A stretch of 64,000 nt of DNA from Aliigemmobacter aestuarii (GCF_004799285.1 NZ_SSND01000002.1:186001-250000), one strand, 5' to 3'. Shown: positions 33,681 through 43,572, counted from the stretch's first letter. Program-made: numbers and translations. The notes: generated by a model from the letters alone, not told the origin.

Positions 33681-34760
33681 ATGGACCTGAGCGAACTGCG
33701 TGGCAAGTATATCGAGGCCGTGGCCCGGGCCGCCGACGAGGCGGCGCTGGAAGAGGTGCGGCTTGCGGCCCTTGGCAAGAAGGGCGAGATCAGCGCCATG
33801 ATGGCCACGCTGGGCAAGATGGCACCGGAGGAACGCAAGACCGCCGGCGCCGCGCTCAACATCCTGCGCGACGAGATCGACGCCGCGCTCCGCGCCCGCA
33901 AGGCCGCACTGGCCGATGCCGCGCTTGATGCCCGGCTGAAGTCTGAATGGCTGGACGTCACGCTGCCCGGGCGCCCGCGCCGCGCGGGCACCATCCACCC
34001 GGTCAGCCAGGTGATGGACGAACTGACCGCGATCTTCGCCGACATGGGCTTTTCGGTGGCCGAAGGGCCGCAGGTGGAAAGCGACTGGTACAATTTCGAC
34101 GCGCTGAACATCCCGCCGGAACATCCCGCGCGTCAGGAACATGACACCTTCTTCATGCACCGCGCCGCGGGCGACGACCGCCCGCCGCATGTGCTGCGCA
34201 CGCACACGAGCCCGGTGCAGATCCGCGCCATGATGGATCGCGGCGCGCCGATCCGGGTGATCGCGCCGGGCCGCGTCTATCGCATGGACATGGACCAGAC
34301 CCACACGCCGATGTTCCATCAGGTCGAAGGGCTGGCCATCGACCGCGATATCAGCATGGCCAACCTGAAATGGGTGCTTGAGGAATTCTGCCGCGCCTTC
34401 TTCGAGGTCGACAAGGTGGAACTGCGCTTCCGCGCGAGCCACTTCCCCTTCACCGAACCCTCGGCCGAGGTCGACATCCGCTATTCCAACGTGGGCGGAC
34501 AGCTGAAGATCGGCGAGGGCGAGAAGTGGATGGAAATCCTCGGTTCGGGGATGGTCCATCCCAAGGTCCTTCAGGCGGCGGGGGTGAACCCGGACGAATG
34601 GCAGGGCTTTGCCTTCGGCATGGGGATCGACCGGCTCGCGATGCTCAAATACGGCATCCCCGACCTGCGTGCCTTCTTCGAAAGCGACCTGCGCTGGCTG
34701 CGTCACTACGGCTTTTCCGCGCTGGACATGCCTGACCTGGCCGCAGGGCTGAGCCGATAG
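33681..34760 (+). CDS. pheS: Phenylalanyl-tRNA synthetase alpha subunit
   Basis: Catalytic subunit of the alpha2-beta2 class II synthetase, 359 residues. An N-terminal tRNA-binding coiled coil (first 90 residues) is followed by the class II core with [26 protein letters not shown], motif 2 [10 protein letters not shown] and motif 3 [18 protein letters not shown]. It is complete. pheT follows after 308 bp rather than directly, with a possible small minus-strand gene in the gap. Confidence 0.96.
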   Translation: MDLSELRGKYIEAVARAADEAALEEVRLAALGKKGEISAMMATLGKMAPEERKTAGAALNILRDEIDAALRARKAALADAALDARLKSEWLDVTLPGRPRRAGTIHPVSQVMDELTAIFADMGFSVAEGPQVESDWYNFDALNIPPEHPARQEHDTFFMHRAAGDDRPPHVLRTHTSPVQIRAMMDRGAPIRVIAPGRVYRMDMDQTHTPMFHQVEGLAIDRDISMANLKWVLEEFCRAFFEVDKVELRFRASHFPFTEPSAEVDIRYSNVGGQLKIGEGEKWMEILGSGMVHPKVLQAAGVNPDEWQGFAFGMGIDRLAMLKYGIPDLRAFFESDLRWLRHYGFSALDMPDLAAGLSR

Positions 34761-34771
34761 GCGCGTGCGGG

Positions 34772-34888
34772 TCAGCCGCCCCGCGCCGCCACGGCGATGA
34801 ATGCCAGCAATGTCAGGCCGATCAGCACCGCCAGCCGCATGGGCCGGGGCTGCTGTCTGTCCGGCGGGATGTCCAGAAGGTCATTCAT
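34772..34888 (-). CDS. Possible 38-residue single-helix membrane protein
   Basis: Starting at the ATG at 34888 the frame encodes MNDLLDIPPDRQQPRPMRLA, then one hydrophobic helix (LAVLIGLTLLAFIAVAA) and ends ARGG before a TGA at 34774-34772. The polar, proline-rich head and single clean helix look like a real tiny membrane protein. However, the ribosome site is weak and I know no family. It lies antisense to the pheS-pheT interval. Confidence 0.4.
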   Translation of the reverse strand: MNDLLDIPPDRQQPRPMRLAVLIGLTLLAFIAVAARGG

Positions 34889-35068
34889 GCGCCATGTTTA
34901 CACCACAATTTTGCCGCAATCCTGCTGCGCGCCGGCCCGACTGGTGAACAATCCGTTTCCGGAATGGAAACCGGATCGGCCCGCCTTCCCCTTTTCGGCC
35001 TGATGCGTTAAGGCCAACCGGCGCGGAATCCGCATGTTGCGCCCATTGCAGACCAACGAGGCAGACCC
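34889..35068. other. Upstream region of pheT
   Basis: Together with the small frame before it, this makes a 308-bp gap between pheS and pheT. It holds a short inverted repeat GTTTCC/GGAAAC around 34957-34973 but no clear promoter or attenuator with a phenylalanine-rich leader peptide. I see nothing else that I can name. Confidence 0.5.
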
Positions 35069-37489
35069 ATGAAATTCACCCTGTCCTGGCTGAAGGATCA
35101 CCTTGAGACCACGGCCACGCTGGACGAGATCCTGATCGCGCTGACCGATCTCGGTCACGAGGTCGAAGAGGTCGAGAACCCCGAGGACAGCCTGGGCCCC
35201 TTCCGCATCTGCCGGGTGATCGAGGCGGTGCAGCACCCCAACGCCGACCGGCTTCGCCTGTGTCGCGTGGCGACCTGGCCACAGGGCCCCGATGGCCCGA
35301 TGGAAGAGGTGCAGGTGGTCTGCGGCGCGCCCAATGCGCGCACGGGGCTGGTGGGCGTCTTCGCCCCCGTCGGTACCCATGTGCCGGGAACGGGCGTCGA
35401 TCTGAAGCCGGGCAATATCCGGGGCGTGGATTCGAACGGCATGCTGTGTTCGGAACGCGAACTGATGCTGTCGGACGACCACGACGGCATCATCGACCTG
35501 CCCGAGGATGCACCGGTGGGCGTGCGGTTCATCGACTATCGCGGCCTCAATGACCCGATGATCTACATCAAGGTCACGCCGAACCGTCCCGATGCGCTTG
35601 GCGTGCGCGGCATTGCGCGCGATCTGGCCGCGCGCGGCCTGGGCAAGCTAAAGGACATGCCGGTGGAACCGGTGGCGGGCGGCTTCCCCAGCCCGATCCG
35701 GGTGGAGATCGACCCCGCGCTGAAGGAAAAGGGCTGCCCGCTGTTCGCCGGTCGCCTGATCCGGGGCGTGACGAACGGCCCCTCGCCCAACTGGATGCAG
35801 GCACGGCTGAAGGCGATCGGGCTGCGTCCGATTTCGGCGCTGGTCGACATCACCAACTATTTCACCTTCGGCCTGAACCGCCCGCTGCACGTCTTCGATG
35901 CGGCGAAGGTGAAGGGGGGCCTGCTGCGCATCCACCCCGCGCAAGGCGGCGAGGAACTTCTGGCGCTGGATGGCAAGACCTATGCCCTGCGCCCCGGCAT
36001 GATGCTGATTTCCGATGCCGAACAGCCGGAATCGCTGGCCGGGATCATGGGCGGCGAACATTCCGGCTGCACCGGGGAAACGACCGACGTCTTCCTTGAA
36101 AGCGCCTTCTGGGATCCGATCACGATCGCCGCGACCGGACGCGCGCTGAAGATCAATTCCGACGCGCGCTATCGCTTTGAACGCGGTGTTGACCCCGCCT
36201 TCACGCTGCCGGGGCTGGAACTGGCTACGCGGATGATCCTTGCCCTCTGCGGCGGCGAGCCGTCCGAGGTGGTGATGGACGGCGCGGTGCCCGACACGAC
36301 CCGTCATTACCGGCTGGATGCGGGCCGGGTGCAGCGCCTTGTCGGCATGGACATCCCCGAGGCCGAACAGCGCCAGACGCTGACCGCGCTTGGCTTTGCC
36401 CTGTCCGGCAACCAGGTCACCCCGCCGTCGTGGCGCCCCGATATCCTGGGCGAGGCCGATCTGGTCGAGGAGGTGGCCCGCGTCGCCTCGCTGACCAGGC
36501 TCAAGGGCAAGCCGCTGTCGCGTGCCGTGCCGGGCGTGCCGAAACCGATCCTGACGCCCACGCAGATGCGCGAACGCGCGGCGCGGCGGACGCTGGCCGC
36601 GCTTGGCTACAATGAATGCGTCACCTACAGTTTCATCGACGGGCCTGCCGCGCAGATGTTCGGTGGCGGCAGCGATGCGGTGCGGGTCGAAAACCCGATC
36701 TCGTCCGAGATGACGCATCTGCGCCCCGACCTGTTGCCGGGCCTGCTGCGCGCGGCCGCCCGCAATCAGGCGCGCGGCTTCATGGATCTGGCCCTGTTCG
36801 AGGTCGGCCCTGCCTTCACCGGCGGCGAGCCGGGCGAACAGGACCTGCGCGCAACCGGCCTTCTGGTGGGCGCGAGCGCCCCGCGCGATCCCTATGGCTC
36901 GCGCCGCCCGGTCGATGTGTTCGATGCCAAGACAGATGTCGAGGCCGTGCTGTCTGCCCTTGGCGCCCCGGCCCGCGTTCAGATCACCCGCAAGGTCGAT
37001 GCCTGGTGGCATCCGGGCCGGTCGGGCGTGATCGCCCTGGGGCCGAACGCCCTTGCCACTTTCGGCGAGGTTCATCCGCGCATCCTGAACGCGATGGGTG
37101 TGAAGGGCCCGGCGGTGGCCTTCACGGTCAACATCGGGGCCGTTCCGATGCCCAAGACCAGAACACCCACACGCCCGGCGCTGGCGATGTCCGACCTTCA
37201 GGCGGTTGACCGCGATTTCGCCTTCGTGATGGATTCCGGCGTCGAGGCCCTGGTTGCCGTGAACGCGGCACAGGGCGCCGACAAGGCCCTGATCGAAAGC
37301 GTCCGTGTCTTCGACCAGTTCATCGGCGAGAAGGCCGAGGCGCAGATGGGCGCAGGCAAGAAATCCGTGGCCCTGACGGTGCGCCTGCAACCCACCGAAA
37401 AGACCCTGACCGAAGCCGAGATCGAAGCCGTGTCCGCCAAGATCGTCGAGAAGGTCACGAAGGCCACCGGCGGCACCCTGCGCGGCTGA
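35069..37489 (+). CDS. pheT: Phenylalanyl-tRNA synthetase beta subunit
   Basis: An 806-residue subunit that provides tRNA binding and editing. Domains in order are an N-terminal tRNA-binding EMAP/OB domain (about 40-155, with GPFRICRVIEAVQHPNADRL), the B3/B4 editing region (about 210-400), the B5 domain with TPPSWRPDI, the catalytic-like core and the C-terminal ferredoxin-fold anticodon-binding domain (last 95 residues, starting near DLQAVDRDFAFVMD). It is complete and has its own upstream region. Confidence 0.96.
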   Translation: MKFTLSWLKDHLETTATLDEILIALTDLGHEVEEVENPEDSLGPFRICRVIEAVQHPNADRLRLCRVATWPQGPDGPMEEVQVVCGAPNARTGLVGVFAPVGTHVPGTGVDLKPGNIRGVDSNGMLCSERELMLSDDHDGIIDLPEDAPVGVRFIDYRGLNDPMIYIKVTPNRPDALGVRGIARDLAARGLGKLKDMPVEPVAGGFPSPIRVEIDPALKEKGCPLFAGRLIRGVTNGPSPNWMQARLKAIGLRPISALVDITNYFTFGLNRPLHVFDAAKVKGGLLRIHPAQGGEELLALDGKTYALRPGMMLISDAEQPESLAGIMGGEHSGCTGETTDVFLESAFWDPITIAATGRALKINSDARYRFERGVDPAFTLPGLELATRMILALCGGEPSEVVMDGAVPDTTRHYRLDAGRVQRLVGMDIPEAEQRQTLTALGFALSGNQVTPPSWRPDILGEADLVEEVARVASLTRLKGKPLSRAVPGVPKPILTPTQMRERAARRTLAALGYNECVTYSFIDGPAAQMFGGGSDAVRVENPISSEMTHLRPDLLPGLLRAAARNQARGFMDLALFEVGPAFTGGEPGEQDLRATGLLVGASAPRDPYGSRRPVDVFDAKTDVEAVLSALGAPARVQITRKVDAWWHPGRSGVIALGPNALATFGEVHPRILNAMGVKGPAVAFTVNIGAVPMPKTRTPTRPALAMSDLQAVDRDFAFVMDSGVEALVAVNAAQGADKALIESVRVFDQFIGEKAEAQMGAGKKSVALTVRLQPTEKTLTEAEIEAVSAKIVEKVTKATGGTLRG

Positions 37490-37570
37490 ACCGCGCGGAC
37501 CGTTCCGTTGCGTCACGCACCGGAATTGCCGCATTGAGTTCGAGGCGGGCCGGCGTAGTCTCGGCCCGTC

Positions 37571-39181
37571 ATGGAGTTCGACTATATCATCTGCGGTGGC
37601 GGTTCGGCCGGTTCGGTCATGGCCGCGCGCCTTTCGGAAAACCCGGGCGTGACGGTCTGCCTGATCGAGGCGGGCGGCACCGGGCGCGACCTTTTGGTGC
37701 GTGCGCCCGCATTGGTCGCGGCGATGGTGTCAGGCCGCCCGCCGATTCACAACTGGGCCTTTCGCACGGCGCCGCAACCCGGCCTCGACGGGCGGCGGGG
37801 GTTCCAGCCGCGCGGCAAGGCGCTTGGCGGATCATCGGCGATCAATGCCATGCTCTATGTTCGTGGCCATCCTGCCGATTACGACGAATGGGCCGAATTG
37901 GGCGCGGATGGCTGGGACTGGCAATCGGTCCTGCCGTGGTTCCTGCGGGCCGAGGGCAATGCCCGCGGCGCGTCTGCCTTCCACGGGGCGCATGGGCCGC
38001 TTCAGGTTGGCGACCAGCAGCACCCTCGCGCCATCACCCGCGCCTGGCTTCAGGCCTGCGCCGAAAACCAGATCCCCCCGAACGACGATTTCAATGGCCC
38101 CCGGCAGGCAGGCTCGGGGCTTTATCAGGTGACGCAATTCCACGATGGCCCACGCCGGGGCGAACGCTGTTCGGCGGCGGCGGCCTATGTGCACCCCGCA
38201 ATGAGCCGCCCGAACCTGACGGTTCTGACCCGTGCGCGGGTGGCGCGGATCACACTGGAGGGAAAGCGCGCAACGGGCGTCCTGCTGACGAACGGCAAGG
38301 CGCTGCGCGCCCGGTCCGAGGTGGTGCTTTGCGCCGGCGCATTCGGGTCGCCGCAGCTTCTGCTGCTGTCGGGGATCGGCCCCGAGGACGAGTTGCGCGC
38401 CCACGGGGTGCCGGTGGCCCACGCCCTGCCGGGCGTCGGGCAGAACCTGCAGGACCATCTGGATTACACCATAAGCTACCGCAGCCTGCGCCGCGATGTG
38501 GTCGGGCTTAACCCGCGGGGCCTGATGCGGATGCTGAAGGCGGGGCTGCGGTGGCGCCGGACGGGCGAGGGGCTCTTTGCCTCGCCCATGGCCGAAGGCG
38601 GGGCCTTCCTGTCTTCGCGCCCCGGTCTGGACGGCTCCGGGCTGGACCGCCCCGATCTGCAGTTCCATTTCGTCATCGGGATCGTCGATGACCACATGCG
38701 CAGGCTGCATGCGGCCGATGGCTATTCCTGCCATGTCTGCGTGCTGCGTCCGGCCTCGCGAGGATCGGTCGGGCTGCTGGATGCCCGCCCCGAAAGCCCG
38801 CCCCGGATCGACCCGGCCTTCCTGTCCGATCCGGCGGACCTGTCGGCCCTTATGGCGGGGGCACGGATCATGGAAAGGGTGATGGAGGCCCCGCCCCTCG
38901 CCCCTTGGCGCGGCGGTCGGCTTTATCCCCATGATGGCAGCGACGCAGCACTTGAGGCTGACATCCGCGCCCGCGCCGACACGATCTATCACCCGGTCGG
39001 CACCTGCAGGATGGGGCGCGACGACATGGCCGTGACAGACCCCGAGGGCCGCGTGCACGGCATGACGGGCCTGCGGGTCGCCGATGCCAGCCTGATGCCG
39101 CGCCTGATCGGCGGCAACACAAACGCCCCCACGATCATGATGGCCGAACGGATCGCTGCCGGCATCGGCACGCCCGGCTGA
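37571..39181 (+). CDS. GMC-family oxidoreductase (choline/alcohol dehydrogenase-like)
   Basis: A 536-residue flavoprotein of the glucose-methanol-choline family. The FAD motif DYIICGGGSAGSVMAARLSE is at residues 4-23, GGSSAINAMLYVRG is the first GMC signature, GAFGSPQLLLLSGIGP the second, and the catalytic pair is H474 (YHPVGTCRMG) and the Asn near 518 (GGNTNAPTIM). The closest general class is choline or aliphatic alcohol dehydrogenase. No betB or betI is nearby, so I do not call it betA. It converges on the DUF1523 gene with only 19 bp between. Confidence 0.87.
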   Translation: MEFDYIICGGGSAGSVMAARLSENPGVTVCLIEAGGTGRDLLVRAPALVAAMVSGRPPIHNWAFRTAPQPGLDGRRGFQPRGKALGGSSAINAMLYVRGHPADYDEWAELGADGWDWQSVLPWFLRAEGNARGASAFHGAHGPLQVGDQQHPRAITRAWLQACAENQIPPNDDFNGPRQAGSGLYQVTQFHDGPRRGERCSAAAAYVHPAMSRPNLTVLTRARVARITLEGKRATGVLLTNGKALRARSEVVLCAGAFGSPQLLLLSGIGPEDELRAHGVPVAHALPGVGQNLQDHLDYTISYRSLRRDVVGLNPRGLMRMLKAGLRWRRTGEGLFASPMAEGGAFLSSRPGLDGSGLDRPDLQFHFVIGIVDDHMRRLHAADGYSCHVCVLRPASRGSVGLLDARPESPPRIDPAFLSDPADLSALMAGARIMERVMEAPPLAPWRGGRLYPHDGSDAALEADIRARADTIYHPVGTCRMGRDDMAVTDPEGRVHGMTGLRVADASLMPRLIGGNTNAPTIMMAERIAAGIGTPG

Positions 39182-39200
39182 GCCCGGCCTTATCCGGCGT

Positions 39201-39872
39201 TCACTTGCGCGGCTTGGCCCGCCAGGTGTTCAGCCAGGCCCGGAACCGGCCCCAGACACCGGCCGCACGATCCTGCGCCTGATCCACGCGTTGTCCTGCC
39301 GCATCCATCGCCTCGGCCACATCCTCAAGCGCGGGGTCGATGGTGCGTTCGCGGAACTGCGCCCACATCCGCCACAAGAGGAACAGGATGAACAGCAGCG
39401 TCGTCAGGATGATGATGTTCACCCAGGGGATGATCCGCACATCGGGGCTTTCCACCTGTTTCACCGAAACCGCGTTCGGAAAGATCGTAAAGAACTCGTT
39501 GCGCCAGCCGTAATGCGTGATCGCGACCCATTTCGGCGCCTCGGCGGTAGAGACAAGCGCCTGCGCCTCGGCCTGGGTGTTGGAACTGTCGAGCTTGAAA
39601 TAGGGCGGCCAGCCCCAGCCGGTATCCTCGTTGCGATAGACCATCGGCTTGCCGTCGGGCTGCACCGTCTGGACGAAGAAAACGTCGCGGTTGCCGCCGC
39701 CGGCGGTGCCCACATCCGGCTGCGCCCAGAAGATCGAATTCTCGCCGAAGTCGATCCGCCGGTTTTCGGTGCCGACGATGCGCACGATGTCGTTCTGCGG
39801 CAGCGTGTAATGCAGGAAGGAAAAGACCGTCAGCGCGATCAGGGCAAGGAGCGTCCATTTGACATAGCGCAT
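39201..39872 (-). CDS. DUF1523-family membrane protein (last gene of unknown operon)
   Basis: A 223-residue protein with an N-terminal helix (KWTLLALIALTVFSFLHYTLP), a soluble extracytoplasmic domain with PQNDIVRIVGTENRRIDF, DTGWGWPPYFKLDSS and THYGWRNEFFTIFPNAV, and a second helix near residues 147-170 (PWVNIIILTTLLFILFLLW). A basic cytoplasmic tail follows. The pattern matches DUF1523 of Rhodobacterales, whose role is unknown. It is separated by 10 bp from the upstream small membrane protein and closes a six-gene minus-strand operon that includes an AAA+ ATPase. Confidence 0.75.
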   Translation of the reverse strand: MRYVKWTLLALIALTVFSFLHYTLPQNDIVRIVGTENRRIDFGENSIFWAQPDVGTAGGGNRDVFFVQTVQPDGKPMVYRNEDTGWGWPPYFKLDSSNTQAEAQALVSTAEAPKWVAITHYGWRNEFFTIFPNAVSVKQVESPDVRIIPWVNIIILTTLLFILFLLWRMWAQFRERTIDPALEDVAEAMDAAGQRVDQAQDRAAGVWGRFRAWLNTWRAKPRK

Positions 39873-39882
39873 GACGGGCCTC

Positions 39883-40152
39883 TCAGGCGAAGTTCAGAAC
39901 ATAGATCAGCACCAGCACGATCACGGCCGGGACAATGTAGATGAGCAGAAGGAGCCGTTTCCACAACCCCTTTTCGTAGGCGGCCATGCCTTCGGCGATG
40001 AAGGTATCGCGGTCGCCCTCGATCCCGCCGGCATCGAACTCTTCTTCCAGCGCCTCGCGCCGCAACGAACGGACATAGACATAGACCAGAAGGTAAATGA
40101 CCGACAGGCCCAGAAAGCCGAACACGGCAAGGCGGATCCATCCGATGATCAT
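39883..40152 (-). CDS. 89-residue two-helix membrane protein
   Basis: Two hydrophobic helices (LAVFGFLGLSVIYLLVYVYV and LLLLIYIVPAVIVLVLIYVL) flank a charged loop of about 40 residues rich in acidic side chains (REALEEEFDAGGIEGDRDTF). I do not recognise a family. Its start overlaps the stop of the 453-residue protein as ATGA, so it is coupled to that gene, and the DUF1523 gene follows after 10 bp. It probably anchors or assembles the products of this operon at the inner membrane. Confidence 0.75.
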   Translation of the reverse strand: MIIGWIRLAVFGFLGLSVIYLLVYVYVRSLRREALEEEFDAGGIEGDRDTFIAEGMAAYEKGLWKRLLLLIYIVPAVIVLVLIYVLNFA

Positions 40153-41510
40153 CGTCTGTCCTTTCGTAGCGCGCCCCAGGGACCGACCAGATCGGCCATC
40201 GTGGGGGTGGGCTGGGGTTCGGGGCGGTCGCCCTCCTCCATGCCGGGTTCGGGGCCAAACAGCGCCGCCCGCGCGCCCTGCTTGTCGACCACGTATTCGC
40301 GTTCCAGGAAATCGGCCACATACTGCCGCTTTCGTTCGGACCAGCGGGCATAGGAAGCGTAGAACAGTTCCTTGTGGGTGATGAAAAGCTGCCGCACATC
40401 CAGGGGCGCCAGTTCCGCCAGCAGCATGTTGACCAGATCGCGGTCGGCATGGGGCCGGGCGCGCAGCGTATAGAAATAGGCCGGATGTTCCGAGGTGATG
40501 CGCGGCCAGGCACCGCCGCCCTCGACCCAGCGCAAGAGATCCGCAAGGCCCAGGAATTCGTCCGGCAACCCCTTTCCCAGACGGTGCGCGATCTTGCGCA
40601 GGTCGCTGCGGGTGGCGTTGCCCAGATCGAGGTCCAGCGCGTCGGCGGCATCGACCAGGATGAAATCCATCTTCTGCCGCAAGACCGCGGCCGCATCCAT
40701 CCCGCGCGCCTTGACGATGGGTTCGACGAACTCGTTGATTTCGAGGAATTCGGCGATGTGGTTCCTTTGCGTCAGGTCCATCACCGGGGCGATCGGCATC
40801 TGCCCCAGCGACGCGCGCGGCAGGGTCGAGATCACGCCCGACAGTTTCGCGCGCTGAAAGACGTAGAGCCCGCCAAAATGCGAGGTCCAGAAGTTCGGCT
40901 GCTCGAAGGTCATCCGGGGCAGGTGGATCGGCACGCGGGTCACGTCGCCTGTTTTCTTGGCCAGCCCGATCATCTCGGCGATCAACAGGTCATCGCGCCA
41001 GCCATCGGGTTCGGTGCGGAACCGTTCGATCAGCCGCGCAAGCTTGCCCGCATCGGCCACATGACCGCCGATCGTGTCGGCCTCCACCGTGATCTGGCGG
41101 ATGTCCAGAAGCCGCGCGGGCGATGAGACTTCATAAACGGAATTCTGCAGCTCCCCCGCCACCGCATCGCGGGCGGTCAGGGCGAACAACTGCGCCTCGT
41201 TCTGATCGATGAACTGTCGCAGGATGCCGCGCGAGGTGGAAAACTTGATGTTCAGAAGCGGCGCGTTCTTCTGCGCCGTGGTCAGAAGGATGAACTGCCG
41301 GTTGCATCCGTTGGGATTGAGGTAAAGGTCATCGCCCAGCTCGTCGCCCACTTCCGGGGAATAGCCCGAGACATCGATGTGGAAATCGGCCAGCTTCGTC
41401 TGCTTGCCCGTCAGATGCGCCAGGGCCCGGTTATAGCGCTCCACCAGCGCGGGCGAAGACACCTCGACGAGGTTCCCGAACATCAGGCCTTTCTGGATGA
41501 GGCGTTTCAT
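40149..41510 (-). CDS. 453-residue unknown protein of the ATPase operon (possibly DUF6638)
   Basis: A soluble protein without obvious membrane segments. It starts MKRLIQKGLMFGNLVEVSSP and has recognisable blocks DLYLNPNGCNRQFILLT, FSTSRGILRQFIDQNEAQLF and a C-terminal WSERKRQYVADFLEREYVVD, then an acidic proline-rich tail. I believe this corresponds to family DUF6638, but that is from memory and unverified. The start at 41510 has GGGGAGGG; upstream frame extension runs through a 127-bp gap with a hairpin. Function unknown; its company of an AAA+ ATPase, a coiled-coil protein and two membrane proteins suggests a structural or adaptor role. Confidence 0.7.
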   Translation of the reverse strand: MKRLIQKGLMFGNLVEVSSPALVERYNRALAHLTGKQTKLADFHIDVSGYSPEVGDELGDDLYLNPNGCNRQFILLTTAQKNAPLLNIKFSTSRGILRQFIDQNEAQLFALTARDAVAGELQNSVYEVSSPARLLDIRQITVEADTIGGHVADAGKLARLIERFRTEPDGWRDDLLIAEMIGLAKKTGDVTRVPIHLPRMTFEQPNFWTSHFGGLYVFQRAKLSGVISTLPRASLGQMPIAPVMDLTQRNHIAEFLEINEFVEPIVKARGMDAAAVLRQKMDFILVDAADALDLDLGNATRSDLRKIAHRLGKGLPDEFLGLADLLRWVEGGGAWPRITSEHPAYFYTLRARPHADRDLVNMLLAELAPLDVRQLFITHKELFYASYARWSERKRQYVADFLEREYVVDKQGARAALFGPEPGMEEGDRPEPQPTPTMADLVGPWGALRKDRR

Positions 41511-41587
41511 GTCCAGCCCTCCCCGCACGGGCGGCGCCGGACCGAGGGGGGCGCGACAGCACCTGCCTGGAGGGCGGGCGGGCGCTG

Positions 41588-41605
41588 CCCGTGCTGGTGC
41601 ACGGG
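41588..41605. promoter_or_regulatory. Hairpin inside the unknown operon
   Basis: CCCGTGC (41588-41594) and GCACGGG (41599-41605) with a four-base loop lie in the 127-bp gap between the ATPase and the 453-residue protein genes. There is no T run, so it is more likely a processing or attenuation element than a terminator. Confidence 0.4.
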
Positions 41606-41637
41606 CGGGGCATCTCCCGGACGTTGCGAGCAGATAT

Positions 41638-43566
41638 TCACCCCCGCCCCTCCAGATACCGCCGTTTGGCCTCTTCCATCCGGCGCATGTCGCGCACCGC
41701 GTTTTCGATGGCGACCTCGTCGGATTTGTCGGCATAGCGGAATTCGCTGTCCGCGTAGCGGTTCACTTCCTGAATGACCATCTCGACCGTGATGGGCGTC
41801 ATCAGCCCGCGGATCATGGCGAGTTTCTCGTCATAGGGTTTGAACAGGAACAGGTCGGGGTTTTCCATCCAGTCGTCGGGCAGTTCGAAATCCATCGCCC
41901 GCACCTTCACCGCATCCGTGATGTTCTTGATCGCGCGGCCGGTGAACCGTTCATCCGCCTCCTGGATGGCCTTCAGATAGCGGCCGATCTTGGCGATGGT
42001 ATCAAGCGGCCCGATCTCGGCCGCGACCTTTTCCCAGACGCGGATCAGCCCTTCCTCATGCGGGCGGGAATGGCCCTCGAAACTGGCGGCAACGGCGCGC
42101 TTGATTTCCTGCGCGGCGAAAAGATCGTGATCGCCCAACGGGATCTGATGGTTCTTGCCCATCAGAAGCGACAGGATGTCGATGTAATCCTCACGCGTTT
42201 GCGGGCCATCGACCAGAAACCGCGCCCCCGCGCGCTGGCGCAGCGCATCATCCACATTCTCGGGGTAGTTCGAGAACATCCCGAAGGTGCAGTTGCCCCG
42301 CACGACCGTATTGGCCCCGGCGAAGGCCTGCATGAAGACGGCCGTCACCTCTTGCTGGCCGGCGCTGGACTGGCGGTCGCCGCGCTTGCCGGCGACCTGG
42401 TCGATATCGTCGATCGTGCCAAAGCCGATCACGTTCGGGTCAAGCACATTGTCGATGAAGGCCTTGGCGTTCTGGCCCGACTTGCCCTGATAGCTGTCGA
42501 TCTGGTCGATGCTGAAATTCTGATAGCGGAACGGATAGCCCGCGACCTTGCAGTAATCGTTCAGTAGCCCCGCCATCATCTGGATCAGCGTGGTCTTGCC
42601 CGTGCCCGGCTTGCCGTCCCCCATGAAGGTGAAGATGAACCCACCCAGTTCGGCAAAGGGGTTCATCCGTCGCTCGAAATCATAGGCCATCAGCATCTTG
42701 GACAGGCGCAGCGACTGATACTTGGCGATGTGGTTGCCCACCACCTCATGCGGTTTCTTGAACTGCATGGTCAGCGCGGTGCCCTTGGCCGTGCGCGCGG
42801 GCTTGAAGCCCGACAGCGTCAGGTCATCGGCCTCGACCCGCCAGCTTGCCGCACCGAACCAGGCCGCGCGGGGCACGCCTTCGGCGCGGGCGGCGACGCG
42901 TTCCATCAGCGCCTCGACAAAGGCCGCGACAGTCGCGACCAGACGCGCATCGTCCGAGGCAAGCGCCGCGATGTCCTGATCCAGTTCCCAAAGCGCCCCC
43001 TGCAGGGCGAGGGGGGCATTGTCGGTCAGCACTTCCTCGACCGCGCCGACCTCGACGGTGGTTTCCCCCATGTGCGGCGACAGAAGGAACGCGGTCGCAT
43101 TGGCGAAGACATGCAAGGAAATCAGCGCCTCGGCCGCCAGCAGATCGGTGAATTCGGCCCGCCGCGCCTCGGGCAGGCGGCCTTCGAGATTGGCCTTTTT
43201 CAACTCTGCCAGCGCAGAACCCTGGGCAAAGCCCTCTCCCATGGCCAGCGCGATCGACAGCGCGCGGCGCAGCGCGGCGAGGACATGTGCCTGCTGCGGC
43301 GTGGTCAGCCCGTCGCCAAGGCCCTCGACCCGCTCGATCACCCGCACCCCGCCCGGCCGCGCGGTGGACCGCGCCGCCATCCCCGGCACCGTCGACCGAA
43401 AGCGGGGACGCGTGCCGATGCCGGGCGAACGTTCCGGCTGCGTTTCGGTCGTCACGGGCCTGGCAAGCCGGGGGGCGTGGTCGAAACCGGTCAGAAGGTC
43501 AAGCGCCGCGCCGTAATGGGCGCGGATGGCGTCTTCCTTCAGTTCCATCGTGTCGCGAGTCGTCAT
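41638..43566 (-). CDS. AAA+ ATPase of unknown system
   Basis: A 642-residue protein. The first 280 residues are a mostly helical domain with a disordered R/P/T-rich segment at 33-75. The AAA+ core follows: Walker A GDGKPGTGKTT (316-326), Walker B VIGFGTIDDID with D386-D387, sensor-1 FSNYP with N433, and an arginine cluster ALRQRAGARF (R443, R445, R449) positioned as arginine finger. The C-terminal 170 residues are helical. All catalytic positions look intact. It does not resemble MoxR, FtsH, Clp or dynein-type AAA proteins closely enough for me to name it. It is the third gene of the operon, 6 bp after the 374-residue protein. Confidence 0.8.
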   Translation of the reverse strand: MTTRDTMELKEDAIRAHYGAALDLLTGFDHAPRLARPVTTETQPERSPGIGTRPRFRSTVPGMAARSTARPGGVRVIERVEGLGDGLTTPQQAHVLAALRRALSIALAMGEGFAQGSALAELKKANLEGRLPEARRAEFTDLLAAEALISLHVFANATAFLLSPHMGETTVEVGAVEEVLTDNAPLALQGALWELDQDIAALASDDARLVATVAAFVEALMERVAARAEGVPRAAWFGAASWRVEADDLTLSGFKPARTAKGTALTMQFKKPHEVVGNHIAKYQSLRLSKMLMAYDFERRMNPFAELGGFIFTFMGDGKPGTGKTTLIQMMAGLLNDYCKVAGYPFRYQNFSIDQIDSYQGKSGQNAKAFIDNVLDPNVIGFGTIDDIDQVAGKRGDRQSSAGQQEVTAVFMQAFAGANTVVRGNCTFGMFSNYPENVDDALRQRAGARFLVDGPQTREDYIDILSLLMGKNHQIPLGDHDLFAAQEIKRAVAASFEGHSRPHEEGLIRVWEKVAAEIGPLDTIAKIGRYLKAIQEADERFTGRAIKNITDAVKVRAMDFELPDDWMENPDLFLFKPYDEKLAMIRGLMTPITVEMVIQEVNRYADSEFRYADKSDEVAIENAVRDMRRMEEAKRRYLEGRG

Positions 43567-43572
43567 CTGAAA

